DNA from: an uncultured Agromyces sp.
GTDB lineage: Bacteria; Actinomycetota; Actinomycetes; Actinomycetales; Microbacteriaceae
Direction of reading: 5' to 3'
Assembly (NCBI GenBank): GCA_913053875.1
Contig: CAJXGN010000020.1
Location: 1 to 40,636 of the forward strand
DNA: 40,636 nucleotides
This document shows positions 7,032 through 15,507 of this stretch, in pieces (position 1 is the stretch's first letter; every line of letters begins with the position of its first letter). Both the position numbers and the translations under genes were made by a program. The notes below the pieces were generated by a model. It saw only the letters and a program-made list of their open reading frames with translations. It did not search any database and was not told the DNA's origin.

Positions 7032-8225
7032 ATGCGCGTGGACCTGATGACTCGTGAGTATCCGCCGGAGGTCTACGGGGGCGCCGGCGTGCACGTCGCC
7101 GAGCTCGTGCGAGCCCTGCGGCGCGACGTCGACGTGACCGTGCGGTGCTTCGGTGCCCCCCGCGACGAACCCGACACCGTGGCGTACGCGGTGCCGGGCG
7201 GGCTCGAGCGGGCCAATCCGGCGATCAGCACGCTCGGCGTCGACCTCGCGATGGCGCAGGATGCCGGCGACGCCGACGTCGTGCACTCGCACACCTGGTA
7301 CGCGAACTCCGCCGGGCACCTCGCGAAGCTGCTGCACGGCGCCCCGCACGTCGTCACCGCGCACAGCCTCGAGCCGTTGCGGCCCTGGAAGGCGGAGCAG
7401 CTGGGCGGCGGCTACCGCGTGTCGAGCTGGGCGGAGCGCACGGCCTTCGAGTCCGCCGACGCGGTGATCGCGGTGAGCGAGGGGATGCGGCGCGACATCC
7501 TGCGTAGCTACCCGGCGCTCGACCCCGACGACGTGCGCGTCGTCTACAACGGCATCGACCTCGAGCGCTGGACGCCGCGCGACGACCCCGACACGGTGCG
7601 CGCGCTCGGCATCGACCCCGACCGCCGCTCGGTGGTGTTCGTCGGGCGCATCACCCGGCAGAAGGGCCTGCCGTACCTGCTCCGCGCGGCACGGGCCCTG
7701 CCCGCCGACGTGCAGCTCGTGCTCTGCGCGGGTGCGCCCGACACGCCCGAGATCATGGCCGAGGTGACGGGCCTCGTCGAGGAGCTCCGCGCGGAGCGCG
7801 ACGGCGTGGTCTGGATCGAGCGCCTGCTGCCGCAACCCGAGCTCTCCGCGGTGCTGAGCGCGGGAACCACGTTCGTGTGCCCGTCGGTGTACGAGCCGCT
7901 CGGCATCGTGAACCTCGAGGCCATGGCCTGCGGCATCGCCGTCGTGGGCACGGCCACCGGGGGCATCCCCGAGGTCGTGGACGACGGGGTCACCGGTCGA
8001 CTCGTGCCGATCGAGCAGGTGCAGGACGGCACGGGCACGCCGGTCGACCCCGACCGGTTCGTCGCCGACCTCGCCGCGGCGCTGACCGAGGTGGTCGACG
8101 ACCCGGCCCGGGCCGCGGAGTACGGTCGCGCCGGGCGCGAACGCGCCGAGCGCCAGTTCGACTGGACCGCCATCGCGGATCGCACCCGCGAGATCTACGC
8201 CGAGGTGCTCGCCGCGTCCGGCTGA
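7032..8225 (+). CDS. glgA: Actinobacterial GT4 glycogen synthase / maltose-1-phosphate synthase
   Basis: The protein has 397 residues and is a GT-B fold, GT4 family glycosyltransferase. The N-terminal domain begins MRVDLMTREYPPEVYGGAGV; the donor-binding domain has VVFVGRITRQKGLPYLL and the ExxE-type motif PSVYEPLGIVNLEAMACG. It uses ADP-glucose, which fits the divergent glgC. The mycobacterial relative Rv1212c (GlgM) makes maltose 1-phosphate from ADP-glucose and glucose 1-phosphate, so the product may be that sugar and not linear glucan directly; sequence alone does not separate the two. The ATG lies six bases after a TAGGTT -10, with no ribosome binding site. Confidence 0.85.
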   Translation: MRVDLMTREYPPEVYGGAGVHVAELVRALRRDVDVTVRCFGAPRDEPDTVAYAVPGGLERANPAISTLGVDLAMAQDAGDADVVHSHTWYANSAGHLAKLLHGAPHVVTAHSLEPLRPWKAEQLGGGYRVSSWAERTAFESADAVIAVSEGMRRDILRSYPALDPDDVRVVYNGIDLERWTPRDDPDTVRALGIDPDRRSVVFVGRITRQKGLPYLLRAARALPADVQLVLCAGAPDTPEIMAEVTGLVEELRAERDGVVWIERLLPQPELSAVLSAGTTFVCPSVYEPLGIVNLEAMACGIAVVGTATGGIPEVVDDGVTGRLVPIEQVQDGTGTPVDPDRFVADLAAALTEVVDDPARAAEYGRAGRERAERQFDWTAIADRTREIYAEVLAASG

Positions 8226-8278
8226 CCCGGGCATCCACCGACCCCTCCCGGCGTCACGGACCACCCGCGCGGGATGGA

Positions 8279-8284
8279 TAGCAT
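8279..8284 (+). promoter_or_regulatory. -10 element for the ABC ATPase gene
   Basis: TAGCAT lies six bases before the ATG at 8291, with no ribosome binding site between, which implies a leaderless transcript for the ATPase gene. Confidence 0.45.
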
Positions 8285-8290
8285 TGAGGC

Positions 8291-9076
8291 ATGGCGACCA
8301 CCGTGCTCCAGCTCACCGACGTCTCGGTCGTCCGAGACGGCAACACCATCCTCGACGGCGTGGACTGGACGGTGGAGTCGGACCAGCGGTGGGTCGTGCT
8401 CGGCCCGAACGGCGCCGGCAAGACCACGCTGCTGCAGATCGCCGCAGCCGCCATGCACCCCTCGTCGGGCACCGCGGAGATCCTCCAGGAGCAGCTCGGC
8501 AAGGTCGACGTGTTCGAGCTGCGCCCCATGATCGGCTTCGCCTCGACGGCCATGGCACGCAAGGTGCCCAAGAACGAGACCGTGCTCGACGTCGTGCTCA
8601 CCGCCGCGTACTCGGTCACCGGCCGCTGGAACGAGGAGTACGAGGACATCGACACCCGCCGCGCACAGCGGGTGCTGTCGGAGTGGAAGCTCGACGAGCT
8701 CGCCGACCGCCGCTTCGGCAGCCTGAGCGACGGCGAGCAGAAGCGCGTGCAGATCGCCCGCTCGGTCATGACCGACCCCGAGCTGCTGCTGCTCGACGAG
8801 CCCGCAGCGAGCCTCGACCTGGGTGCCCGCGAGGAGCTCGTGCACCTGCTCGGCGGGTACGCGAGCTCGACCGCCGCCCCCGCGATCGTCATGGTCACCC
8901 ACCACGTCGAGGAGATCCCGAACGGGTTCACCCACGCGATGCTCCTCTCCGACGGCGGCGTCGTGCAGGCCGGGCCGCTCGAGGAGACCCTCACGGGGGA
9001 GCACCTCTCGCGCGCGTTCGGCATGGACATCACGCTCGAGGAGCGCGACGGGCGCTACTTCGCGCGCGCCGAGTGA
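8291..9076 (+). CDS. ABC transporter ATP-binding protein (stand-alone)
   Basis: The protein has 261 residues and one nucleotide-binding domain: Walker A GPNGAGKTT (about residues 38-46), Q-loop region RPMIGFAS, signature LSDGEQKRVQIAR, Walker B LLLLDEPAASLD, and switch histidines in VTHHVEEI. The signature has Asp in place of the usual second Gly (SDGEQ for SGGQQ). No permease gene is adjacent. The best family resemblance I can give is to ModF/YlmA-like solitary ATPases; the substrate, if any, is unknown. It may be read through into rpmE2, though that gene has its own promoter. Confidence 0.8.
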   Translation: MATTVLQLTDVSVVRDGNTILDGVDWTVESDQRWVVLGPNGAGKTTLLQIAAAAMHPSSGTAEILQEQLGKVDVFELRPMIGFASTAMARKVPKNETVLDVVLTAAYSVTGRWNEEYEDIDTRRAQRVLSEWKLDELADRRFGSLSDGEQKRVQIARSVMTDPELLLLDEPAASLDLGAREELVHLLGGYASSTAAPAIVMVTHHVEEIPNGFTHAMLLSDGGVVQAGPLEETLTGEHLSRAFGMDITLEERDGRYFARAE

Positions 9077-9098
9077 CGGGCGCTCCGCCCGAATCTGC

Positions 9099-9185
9099 TA
9101 AGATCGATAGCTGGCCCCAGGGGGCCCACACGCTTCTGCGCCGTTCCGGCGGCAGATCCACGCAATCCACCAGCAAGGAACACTG
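9099..9185 (+). promoter_or_regulatory. rpmE2 promoter and structured 5' leader
   Basis: TAAGAT (9099-9104) is a strong -10. It is followed by a leader of about 75 nt, long for this window. The leader can fold GGCCCC (9113-9118) against GGGGCC (9121-9126), and has a second hairpin around GCCGTTCCGGC. AGGAA precedes the ATG. Leader-mediated control of the ribosomal protein gene is possible but unproven; zinc control, known for type B L31 genes elsewhere, would need a Zur box, which I did not find with confidence. Confidence 0.5.
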
Positions 9186-9437
9186 ATGAAGACTGACATC
9201 CACCCCGACTACGCTCCGGTGGTCTTCCGCGACCTCTCGTCGGGTGCGACGTTCCTCACCCGTTCGACCGTCTCGAGCGACAAGACGATCGAGTGGGAGG
9301 ACGGCAACACCTACCCGGTCATCGACGTCGAGATCTCCTCGGCCTCGCACCCGTTCTACACGGGCAAGCAGCGCATCCTCGACTCGGCCGGTCGCGTCGA
9401 GAAGTTCAACCAGCGCTTCAAGAACTTCGGCAAGTAG
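9186..9437 (+). CDS. rpmE2: 50S ribosomal protein L31 type B
   Basis: The protein has 83 residues and begins [20 protein letters not shown]. It contains no cysteine, so it is the zinc-free B form (C-minus). Type B L31 replaces the zinc-binding form under zinc limitation in many bacteria, but in some actinobacteria it is the only copy. The C-terminal [15 protein letters not shown] is the family's usual end. A strong hairpin terminator follows immediately. Confidence 0.97.
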   Translation: MKTDIHPDYAPVVFRDLSSGATFLTRSTVSSDKTIEWEDGNTYPVIDVEISSASHPFYTGKQRILDSAGRVEKFNQRFKNFGK

Positions 9438-9446
9438 TCACGCCGC

Positions 9447-9480
9447 GAAGGGCCGGGCGGTCTCGACCGCCCGGCCCTTC
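9447..9480 (+). terminator. Intrinsic-type terminator after rpmE2
   Basis: A perfect 15-bp stem (GAAGGGCCGGGCGGT at 9447-9461 and its complement at 9466-9480) closes a CTCG tetraloop. It begins nine bases after the rpmE2 stop and can also serve the convergent exonuclease gene. Confidence 0.9.
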
Positions 9481-9529
9481 GGCATGCCCGCAAGCAGGCG
9501 ACCGGCGGGCTTGTCGGGGCGGCGGCGGC

Positions 9530-10228
9530 TCAGCGGAGCGGCCAGGCGCCCGACGTCGTGAACTCGGGGCTGCCGTTCGCCCGACGCCACGCCTGGTAGC
9601 TGGCGGCCTGGTCGCGCGCCCAGCCGACCTGGCGCGCGTGCAGCTCGGGCAGCTCGACGGCGAGCAGCTCGGGGAACGCCCCGGCGAGCGCGAGGGCGAC
9701 GCGGCCGGCGGCGATGGCGTCGGCGGATGCCTCGTGCGCGGCGTCGAGGTCGACGCCGTAGTGCGCGGCGGTGACCGAGAGCGTGCGCTTGCCGCGGCGG
9801 TAGCGGTCGAGCGCCTTGTCGATGACGTACGGGTCGATGACGGGGGCGGGCGCGTCGAGCGGCGGGACCGCGTACCGGCGGGCCTCGCGGTCGAGCACGG
9901 TCAGGTCGTACGCGGCGTTGTACGCCACGAGCGGCACGCCGGTCGAGAGCAGGTGGGCGATCGCGTCGACGAGCTGTGCGACACCCTCGTGCGCGCGCAT
10001 GCCCTCGGCCCGCGCACGTGCGGTCGTGACGCCGTGGATCGCGGCCGCCTCGGCGGGGATCTCCACGCCGGGGTCGAGCAGCCAGTCGTGCGCGCCGATC
10101 ACGTGGCCCTCGCCGTCGAGCACGCCGAGGTGCGCCGTGACGATGCGGCACGTGCCGGGATCGACCCCGGTCGTCTCCAGGTCGAACACGGCGAGTCGGT
10201 CGGTCCAGGTGCGTCGCAGGGTCTCCAC
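9530..10228 (-). CDS. DEDDh 3'-5' exonuclease (DnaQ/epsilon-like)
   Basis: The protein has 232 residues from the GTG at 10228. Exonuclease motif I is AVFDLETTGVDP, motif II lies around PLVAYNAAYDLTVL, and motif III is HEASADA (His four residues before Asp), giving the DEDDh set. It resembles the proofreading subunit of DNA polymerase III and may act as a stand-alone repair or nucleotide-salvage exonuclease. I chose this GTG over one three codons upstream because TAGGGT (complement of 10236-10241) lies seven bases before it, and the upstream GTG overlaps that -10. The gene converges on rpmE2 and diverges from the hydrolase gene. Confidence 0.82.
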   Translation of the reverse strand: METLRRTWTDRLAVFDLETTGVDPGTCRIVTAHLGVLDGEGHVIGAHDWLLDPGVEIPAEAAAIHGVTTARARAEGMRAHEGVAQLVDAIAHLLSTGVPLVAYNAAYDLTVLDREARRYAVPPLDAPAPVIDPYVIDKALDRYRRGKRTLSVTAAHYGVDLDAAHEASADAIAAGRVALALAGAFPELLAVELPELHARQVGWARDQAASYQAWRRANGSPEFTTSGAWPLR

Positions 10229-10325
10229 GTTCGTCACCCTACGAGCGGGCGCCCACATCGACCGGTACCCACAGCGGAGTGGCGCCCGTCCGACCCCCCG
10301 CCCGTGCCCGCCTACACTGGGTGCG
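10229..10325. promoter_or_regulatory. Divergent leaderless promoters, exonuclease and hydrolase
   Basis: TAGGGT on the minus strand (10236-10241) and TACACT on the plus strand (10313-10318) each end seven bases before their start codons (GTG 10228, ATG 10326). No ribosome binding site is present for either gene. Confidence 0.55.
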
Positions 10326-11243
10326 ATGATCGTCGACTCGCCGTACGCCGCCGGGCTCCGGCGCATCCCGGTCCGGCGCCGCACCGCCACCATCGGCGGG
10401 TCCCGGGTGCGCTGGTGGGACTACGGCGACCCGCACGCCGACCGCACGCTCGTGCTCGTGCACGGCTTCCGCGGCGACCACCACGGACTCGAGCCGGTCG
10501 TGGCGCAGCTCGACGGCGTGCGCATCCTCGCCCCCGACCTGCCGGGGTTCGGCGCGTCGGGTCCGCTGCCGGTGCGGCACGATGTCGATGGGTATGCGCA
10601 GTGGTTGCGCGCGTTCGTCGCGCACCTCGACCTGGCCGAGCCGCCGGTGGTGCTCGGGCACTCGTTCGGCTCGATCGTGGTCGCCGCCGCGGTTGCGGGC
10701 GGGCTCGAGGCATCCGCCGTCGTGCTCGTGAACCCCATCGCCGCCCCCGCCCTCGAGGGCCCCCGTGCGGTGCTCACGAAGGCCGCGATCGCCTATTACC
10801 GGCTCGCCGCGCTGCTGCCCCGCGGCATGGGCTACGCCCTGCTGCGCAACCGTGCGATCGTGCGCGTGATGAGCGTCAGCATGGCGAAGACGCGCGACCG
10901 CGGGCTGCGCCGGTTCATCCACGGCCAGCACGACCGCTACTTCTCGGTGTTCCACGACCGCGACATGCTGCTCGAGGCGTTCCGCGCGAGCGTCGAGCAC
11001 GACGTCTCCGACTTCGCCGACGGCATCGACGTGCCCGTGCTGCTCGTCGCGGCCGAGCGCGACGACATCACTCCGGTCGAGGCCCAGCACCGGCTCGCCG
11101 CGCAGCTGGCCGACTCGCGCCTGCGCGTGATCGACGGCGTCGGCCACCTCATCCATTACGAGACCCCCGGCGCGGCGGCCGGCTACATCCGCGCCTTCCT
11201 CGCCGGGCTCGACGCGCGCACGGCCCGCGGGGACGCCGCGTGA
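10326..11243 (+). CDS. Alpha/beta hydrolase
   Basis: The protein has 305 residues with the alpha/beta hydrolase fold. The oxyanion motif is LVHGFRGDHHG, the nucleophile elbow GHSFGS (serine near residue 115), the acid is likely in VAAERDDITP, and the catalytic histidine in GVGHLIHYETP. It has no signal peptide, so it is probably cytoplasmic. The substrate is unknown. It overlaps the downstream glycosyltransferase gene by 4 nt (GTGA), which suggests a joint role, perhaps in making or trimming a lipid- or ester-linked sugar; that is inference. The ATG follows TACACT by seven bases. Confidence 0.85.
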   Translation: MIVDSPYAAGLRRIPVRRRTATIGGSRVRWWDYGDPHADRTLVLVHGFRGDHHGLEPVVAQLDGVRILAPDLPGFGASGPLPVRHDVDGYAQWLRAFVAHLDLAEPPVVLGHSFGSIVVAAAVAGGLEASAVVLVNPIAAPALEGPRAVLTKAAIAYYRLAALLPRGMGYALLRNRAIVRVMSVSMAKTRDRGLRRFIHGQHDRYFSVFHDRDMLLEAFRASVEHDVSDFADGIDVPVLLVAAERDDITPVEAQHRLAAQLADSRLRVIDGVGHLIHYETPGAAAGYIRAFLAGLDARTARGDAA

Positions 11244-12421
11244 GGGTCGTCGTCGACTGCCGGTACACCCGCATCGGCCGGCACGACGGCATCAGCCGGT
11301 ACACGGCGGGCATCGTCACCGAGCTCGCGAAGCTGCACCCGGTGACCATGCTGATCAGCGACCGCCGGCAGCTCGACCTGCTGCCCGACCTGCCCTGGGT
11401 CGTCGTCGGTTCGCCGACGAGCGTGCTCGAGCCCTTCATCGCCCGCACGATCAACCGCATGCAGCCCGACGTCGTGTTCTCGCCCATGCAGACCATGGGC
11501 TCCTGGGGGCGCCGGTACCGGCTGCTGCTCACGCTGCACGACCTCATCTACTACGAGCACCCCACGCCGCCGCGCGACCTGCCGGCGTTCGTACGCGTGC
11601 TCTGGCGCCTGTACCACCTCGCCTGGTGGCCGCAGCGGATGCTTCTGAATCGCGCCGATGCCGTCGTGACCGTGTCCGACACGACCGCCTCGCTCATCGC
11701 CGAGCACGACCTGACCGAACGGCCCGTCGCGGTCGTGCCGAACGCCGCCGATGCGCTCGTCCAGGTCGAGCAGCCCAGGCGCGCGCCCACCCGCGGACGG
11801 CTCGTCTACATGGGGTCGTTCATGCCGTACAAGGGCGTGGACACCCTCGTGCGCGCCGCGGCGCGGCTGCCCGACCACGAGCTGCACCTGCTCAGCCGCG
11901 TCACCGACGCCGAGCGCCGCCGCCTCACCGCGCTCGCGCCGCAGGCGCGCCTGGTCTTCCACGACGGCGTGGGCGACGCGGAGTACGGCGAACTCCTCGC
12001 CGGAGCGACGGCGCTCGTGCACGCCTCGAACGCCGAGGGCTTCGGCATCCCGCTGGTCGAGGCGATGCGGCTCGGCACGCCCGTCGTGGTCAGCGACATT
12101 CCGATCTTCCGCGAGATCGGCGGCGACGCCGCCCGCTTCTTCACACCCGACGACCCCGACGGGCTCGCGGCGCAGGTGCTCGCGCTCGATGCGCCGGGGG
12201 AGTGGGAGCGCCGGTCCGCCGCCGCCCTCGGGCGTGCCGAGGCGTACGGGTGGGACCGGTCGGCCGCACGATTGCTCGACCTCATGCGGGAGGTCGTCGG
12301 CGGAGGCCGTCGCCGTCGCGCGCGCTCGGCGCCGACCACGGGGTCGCTCGCTGCGATCGGGCTCGGCGGCGGCCGCTCGGGCGGGCGGCGCTCCTCGGGC
12401 AGGCGCGTCGCGGGCCGTTGA
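11240..12421 (+). CDS. GT4 family glycosyltransferase with Arg/Gly-rich tail
   Basis: The protein has 393 residues from a GTG overlapping the hydrolase stop. It is a GT-B glycosyltransferase: MRVVVDCRYTRIGRHDGISR at the N-terminus, an acceptor domain with LLLTLHDLIYYEHP, a donor domain with YMGSFMPYKGVDTLV, and SNAEGFGIPLVEAMRLGTPV, the GT4 E-x7-E motif. It probably transfers mannose or a similar sugar from a nucleotide sugar. The last ~40 residues (from GGGRRRRARSAPTTG onward) are Arg/Gly/Ser-rich, outside the enzyme fold, and could bind nucleic acid or membrane phosphates. The in-frame region upstream of 11240 is shadow sequence over other genes. Confidence 0.83.
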   Translation: MRVVVDCRYTRIGRHDGISRYTAGIVTELAKLHPVTMLISDRRQLDLLPDLPWVVVGSPTSVLEPFIARTINRMQPDVVFSPMQTMGSWGRRYRLLLTLHDLIYYEHPTPPRDLPAFVRVLWRLYHLAWWPQRMLLNRADAVVTVSDTTASLIAEHDLTERPVAVVPNAADALVQVEQPRRAPTRGRLVYMGSFMPYKGVDTLVRAAARLPDHELHLLSRVTDAERRRLTALAPQARLVFHDGVGDAEYGELLAGATALVHASNAEGFGIPLVEAMRLGTPVVVSDIPIFREIGGDAARFFTPDDPDGLAAQVLALDAPGEWERRSAAALGRAEAYGWDRSAARLLDLMREVVGGGRRRRARSAPTTGSLAAIGLGGGRSGGRRSSGRRVAGR

Positions 12422-12433
12422 GGGCGGCCGCGC

Positions 12434-13282
12434 TCAGTCGCCGAGCAGGTGCCGTGCGATGCCGGTGAGCGTCTCGGTCGTCCCCGCGTCGAGCTTCACC
12501 GTCGCGCGGCTGTCGCCCTTGGTGATGCCGCGGTTGATCACGATGATCGGCATGCGCGCCCGGCGCGCCTGCTCGAGCAGGCGCATGCCCGAGTTCACGA
12601 CGAGCGACGAGCCGGCCACGAGCAGCACGTCCGAGCTGCGCACGATCGATGCGGCGGCCTGGAACACGTCGGTCGGCACGAACTCGCCGAAGAACACGAC
12701 GTCGGGCTTCAGGGTGCCGCCGCAGACCTCGCACTCGGGGATCACGATCGCCTCGACGTCCTCCACCTCGACGTCGCCGTCGGGCGCGAGGCGCACCGCG
12801 CCGGGCCGCGCGAAGGCCGGGTTCAGCTCGTCGAGGCGGTCGGCGATGGCGAAGCGCGAGTACTGCTGGCCGCAGTCGAGGCAGACGACGCGGTCCATGC
12901 TGCCGTGCAGGTCGACCACGTGGCGACTGCCCGCACGGTGGTGCAGCCCGTCGACGTTCTGGGTGATGACGCCGGTCACGTGCCCGGCGAGCTCGAGGTC
13001 GACGAGCGCACCGTGCCCGGCGTTCGGGCTCGCGGTGCCGAAGCTGCGCCAGCCGAGGTGGCTGCCTGCCCAGTAGCGCTTGCGCGCGAGCTCCGACGAC
13101 TGGAACGCGCTGAAGGTCATCGGATTCCGCACCGGCGCGCCCTCGCCGCGGTAGTCGGGGATGCCCGAGTCGGTGCTCACGCCCGCCCCGGTGAGTACGC
13201 CGATGCGGGCGCCGCTCATGAGCGCGAGGGCCTCGTCGAGCCCCGCGTCGCGCACGCCGTGCGTCCCCACCGCGGCGCTCAT
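12434..13282 (-). CDS. Sir2-type NAD-dependent protein deacylase
   Basis: The protein has 282 residues from the ATG at 13282. The NAD-binding GAGVSTDSGIPDYRG motif is at residues 32-46, TQNVDGLH at 107-114, the catalytic His126 is in DLHGS, and the zinc site is Cys134/Cys137 (CLDC) with Cys184/Cys187 (CEVC). Sirtuins remove acetyl or other acyl groups from lysines using NAD. The spacing resembles class II (SIRT4-like) sirtuins, but the acyl preference cannot be read. It is convergent with the glycosyltransferase gene, 12 bp away, and divergent from the SpoU methyltransferase gene. A longer in-frame extension crosses the promoter region and is rejected. Confidence 0.92.
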   Translation of the reverse strand: MSAAVGTHGVRDAGLDEALALMSGARIGVLTGAGVSTDSGIPDYRGEGAPVRNPMTFSAFQSSELARKRYWAGSHLGWRSFGTASPNAGHGALVDLELAGHVTGVITQNVDGLHHRAGSRHVVDLHGSMDRVVCLDCGQQYSRFAIADRLDELNPAFARPGAVRLAPDGDVEVEDVEAIVIPECEVCGGTLKPDVVFFGEFVPTDVFQAAASIVRSSDVLLVAGSSLVVNSGMRLLEQARRARMPIIVINRGITKGDSRATVKLDAGTTETLTGIARHLLGD

Positions 13283-13376
13283 GCTCGCTCGCACTCCATG
13301 CTCGCAGTCTAGACAGAACGAGTTTTCGGGAATGTTTCCGCGACTGGCAGGCTGGTGTCGACGAAAGGGGTGCGGC
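13283..13376. promoter_or_regulatory. Divergent promoter region, sirtuin and SpoU methyltransferase
   Basis: On the minus strand TAGACT (near 13308-13313) is a plausible -10 for the sirtuin gene, with a leader of about 20-25 nt containing GGAG. On the plus strand the methyltransferase has an AAAGGGG ribosome binding site just before its ATG; its -10 is not clear. Confidence 0.4.
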
Positions 13377-14210
13377 ATGCGCGTGCAGGAGGTCGCCGAC
13401 CCGGGGCATCCGCTGCTCGCCGACTACACCGACCTCACCGACGTGGCCCTGCGGTCGGTGCGCGAACCGGCCGAGGGGCTCTACATCGCCGAGTCGGCCA
13501 AGGTCATCCGCCGAGCGATCGCGGCGGGCCACCGGTCCCGGTCGGTGCTGCTCGAGCCGAAGTGGCTGCCAGACCTCGAACCCGTGCTCGCACCGCTCGA
13601 CGTCGACGTGCTCGTCGCGACGCCCGCGCTCGTCGAGCACGTCACCGGCTACCGGGTGCACCGCGGCGCGCTGGCGGCCATGCACCGCCCGGCGCTCGCG
13701 GACCCGGCGGAGCTGCTGGCGGATGCCCGCACCGTCGTCGTGCTCGAGGACATCGTCGACCACACCAACGTCGGCGCGGTGTTCCGCAGCGTGGCGGGCC
13801 TCGGCGCCGACGCCGTGCTCGTGACCCCGCGCTGCGCCGACCCGCTCTACCGGCGCAGCGTGCGCGTGAGCATGGGCACCGTGTTCCAGGTGCCGTGGAC
13901 CCGGGTCGGGGAGTGGGACGCGACGCGCGAGGTGCTGCACGCCGCCGGGTTCGACATCGCCGCCCTCGCCCTCGCCGACGACGCGACCGGGCTGCGCGAG
14001 TACGCGGGCGAGCGCCCCGAGCGGGTCGCGATCCTGCTCGGGGCCGAGGGCGACGGGCTCAGCCGGCACGCGGTGCGCGCGGCCGACCGGGTCGTGACGA
14101 TCCCCATGGCGCACGGCGTCGACTCGCTCAACGTCGCCGCCGCCGGCGCGGTGGCGCTCTACGCGCTCTCCACCGATGCGCCGGACGACGGGTCGACCGG
14201 GCTAGGCTGA
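13377..14210 (+). CDS. SpoU/TrmH family RNA 2'-O-methyltransferase
   Basis: The protein has 277 residues. It shows the SPOUT knotted methyltransferase motifs: NVGAVFRS (motif 1), RRSVRVSMGTVFQVPW, ILLGAEGDGLS (motif 2) and IPMAHGVDSLNVAAAGAVAL (motif 3). These bind S-adenosylmethionine and methylate the ribose 2'-OH of rRNA or tRNA. An N-terminal domain of about 100 residues, which includes GLYIAESAKVIRRAI, is the substrate-recognition part seen in 23S rRNA methyltransferases. The exact RNA target is unknown. The ATG at 13377 has a good AAAGGGG ribosome binding site. Confidence 0.88.
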   Translation: MRVQEVADPGHPLLADYTDLTDVALRSVREPAEGLYIAESAKVIRRAIAAGHRSRSVLLEPKWLPDLEPVLAPLDVDVLVATPALVEHVTGYRVHRGALAAMHRPALADPAELLADARTVVVLEDIVDHTNVGAVFRSVAGLGADAVLVTPRCADPLYRRSVRVSMGTVFQVPWTRVGEWDATREVLHAAGFDIAALALADDATGLREYAGERPERVAILLGAEGDGLSRHAVRAADRVVTIPMAHGVDSLNVAAAGAVALYALSTDAPDDGSTGLG

Positions 14211-14214
14211 CGCG

Positions 14215-15507
14215 GTGCCGCAGTCCCCACGTCCGTCACGACGCGTCTACCGTCGCAGGCGCATCGTCGTGTTCGGCGTGCTCGCGCTCGTCGTCGCGGC
14301 GGTCACCGCCGGGGGCGTCTACACCGCGAACGCGCTGAACGCCGAGGTGCCGCAGGTCGCGGCGACCGTGTCGGTGCCCGAGGTCGCCGCCGCACCCGCG
14401 GTCGAGCTCGACGCCCCCGAGGTCGCCGCCTACGCGATCGGCGAACTCGACGACGACGAGCTCCTCGCGGCATCCGACGCCGACGAGTCCGTGCCGATCG
14501 CCAGCATCACGAAGGTCGTCACCGCGCTCGTCGTGCTCGACGCGAAGCCGCTCGGCGCCGACGAGCAGGGGCCGGCGATCTCGTACACCGCGGCCGACGT
14601 GCAGATCTACTGGCAGACCATCGCCGAGAACGGGTCGAACGCCCCGGTCTACGAGGGGTCGACGCTCAGCCAGCGGCAGAGCCTCGAGGCGGTCATGCTG
14701 CCGTCGGCGAACAACTACGCCAAGTCGCTCGCCATCTGGGCGTACGGCTCCGAGCAGGCGTACCTCGACGCGGCACGCGCCTGGCTCGACGCGCACGGCC
14801 TGCACGACACCGTGGTGGTCGACACGAGCGGGCTCTCGCCCGACTCCCGCAGCACTCCACGCGACCTGGTCGCGCTGGGCCGCCTGGCCCTGCAGAGTCC
14901 GGCGCTCGCGCAGATCGTGGCGCAGGAGCAGTCCGAGCTGCCCGCCGTCGGCATCATCGAGAACACGAACGAGCTGCTCGGCACGCACGGGGTCGACGGC
15001 ATCAAGACCGGCACCACCGTCGAGGCCGGCGCCTGCCTGCTGTTCTCGGGTGACTACGAGGTCGGTTCGCGCACGGTCACGCTCGTCGGCGTCGCGCTCG
15101 GCGCCGACACCCACCCCGAGCTGAACGCCGAGATCGCCGGGCTGCTCGACACGACCGCTGCGGGCTTCCACGAGGTCGACGTGGTCGACGCGGGCGACGA
15201 GTTCGCCGACTACGCCACCGCGTGGGGCGACCGGGCCGTGGCACGCGCCGACGGCGAGGCATCCGTGCTGGTCTGGAGCGACACCCCGATCACCATCGAG
15301 GTCGACGCCCGGCCCCTGGCCCTCGCCGCCGATGGCGCGGACGCGGGCAGCATCACCGTGGTCGCCGGCGACGAGGTCGTCGAGGTGCCGCTCGCCCTCG
15401 ACGGCGACCTCGAGGACCCGGGCACCTGGTGGCGCCTGTCGAACCCCGGCGGGCTCGACCCTCAGTCGTCGGCGCGCGTCCTCGAACCGGTGGGGTCGGC
15501 GGAGTAG
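14215..15507 (+). CDS. D-alanyl-D-alanine carboxypeptidase (S11-like serine hydrolase)
   Basis: The protein has 430 residues from a GTG start. A basic N-terminus and one membrane segment (about residues 17-35) anchor it on the outer face of the membrane. The penicillin-binding triad is complete: S97-I-T-K100, S164-A-N166 and K264-T-G266. It should remove terminal D-Ala from peptidoglycan peptides. The C-terminal region (after residue 300) is acidic and beta-rich, as in DacA-type enzymes. The GTG lies six bases after TAGGCT (14203-14208), which itself overlaps the stop of the upstream gene, so leaderless expression is likely. Its 3' end overlaps the convergent SGNH gene by 46 bp. Confidence 0.87.
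   Translation: MPQSPRPSRRVYRRRRIVVFGVLALVVAAVTAGGVYTANALNAEVPQVAATVSVPEVAAAPAVELDAPEVAAYAIGELDDDELLAASDADESVPIASITKVVTALVVLDAKPLGADEQGPAISYTAADVQIYWQTIAENGSNAPVYEGSTLSQRQSLEAVMLPSANNYAKSLAIWAYGSEQAYLDAARAWLDAHGLHDTVVVDTSGLSPDSRSTPRDLVALGRLALQSPALAQIVAQEQSELPAVGIIENTNELLGTHGVDGIKTGTTVEAGACLLFSGDYEVGSRTVTLVGVALGADTHPELNAEIAGLLDTTAAGFHEVDVVDAGDEFADYATAWGDRAVARADGEASVLVWSDTPITIEVDARPLALAADGADAGSITVVAGDEVVEVPLALDGDLEDPGTWWRLSNPGGLDPQSSARVLEPVGSAE

Noticed and set aside
9293..12421. A 1042-residue open frame on the plus strand
   Set aside because: Only the last 393 codons, from the GTG at 11240, encode a protein family; the rest crosses rpmE2, the antisense of the exonuclease gene and the hydrolase gene out of frame.
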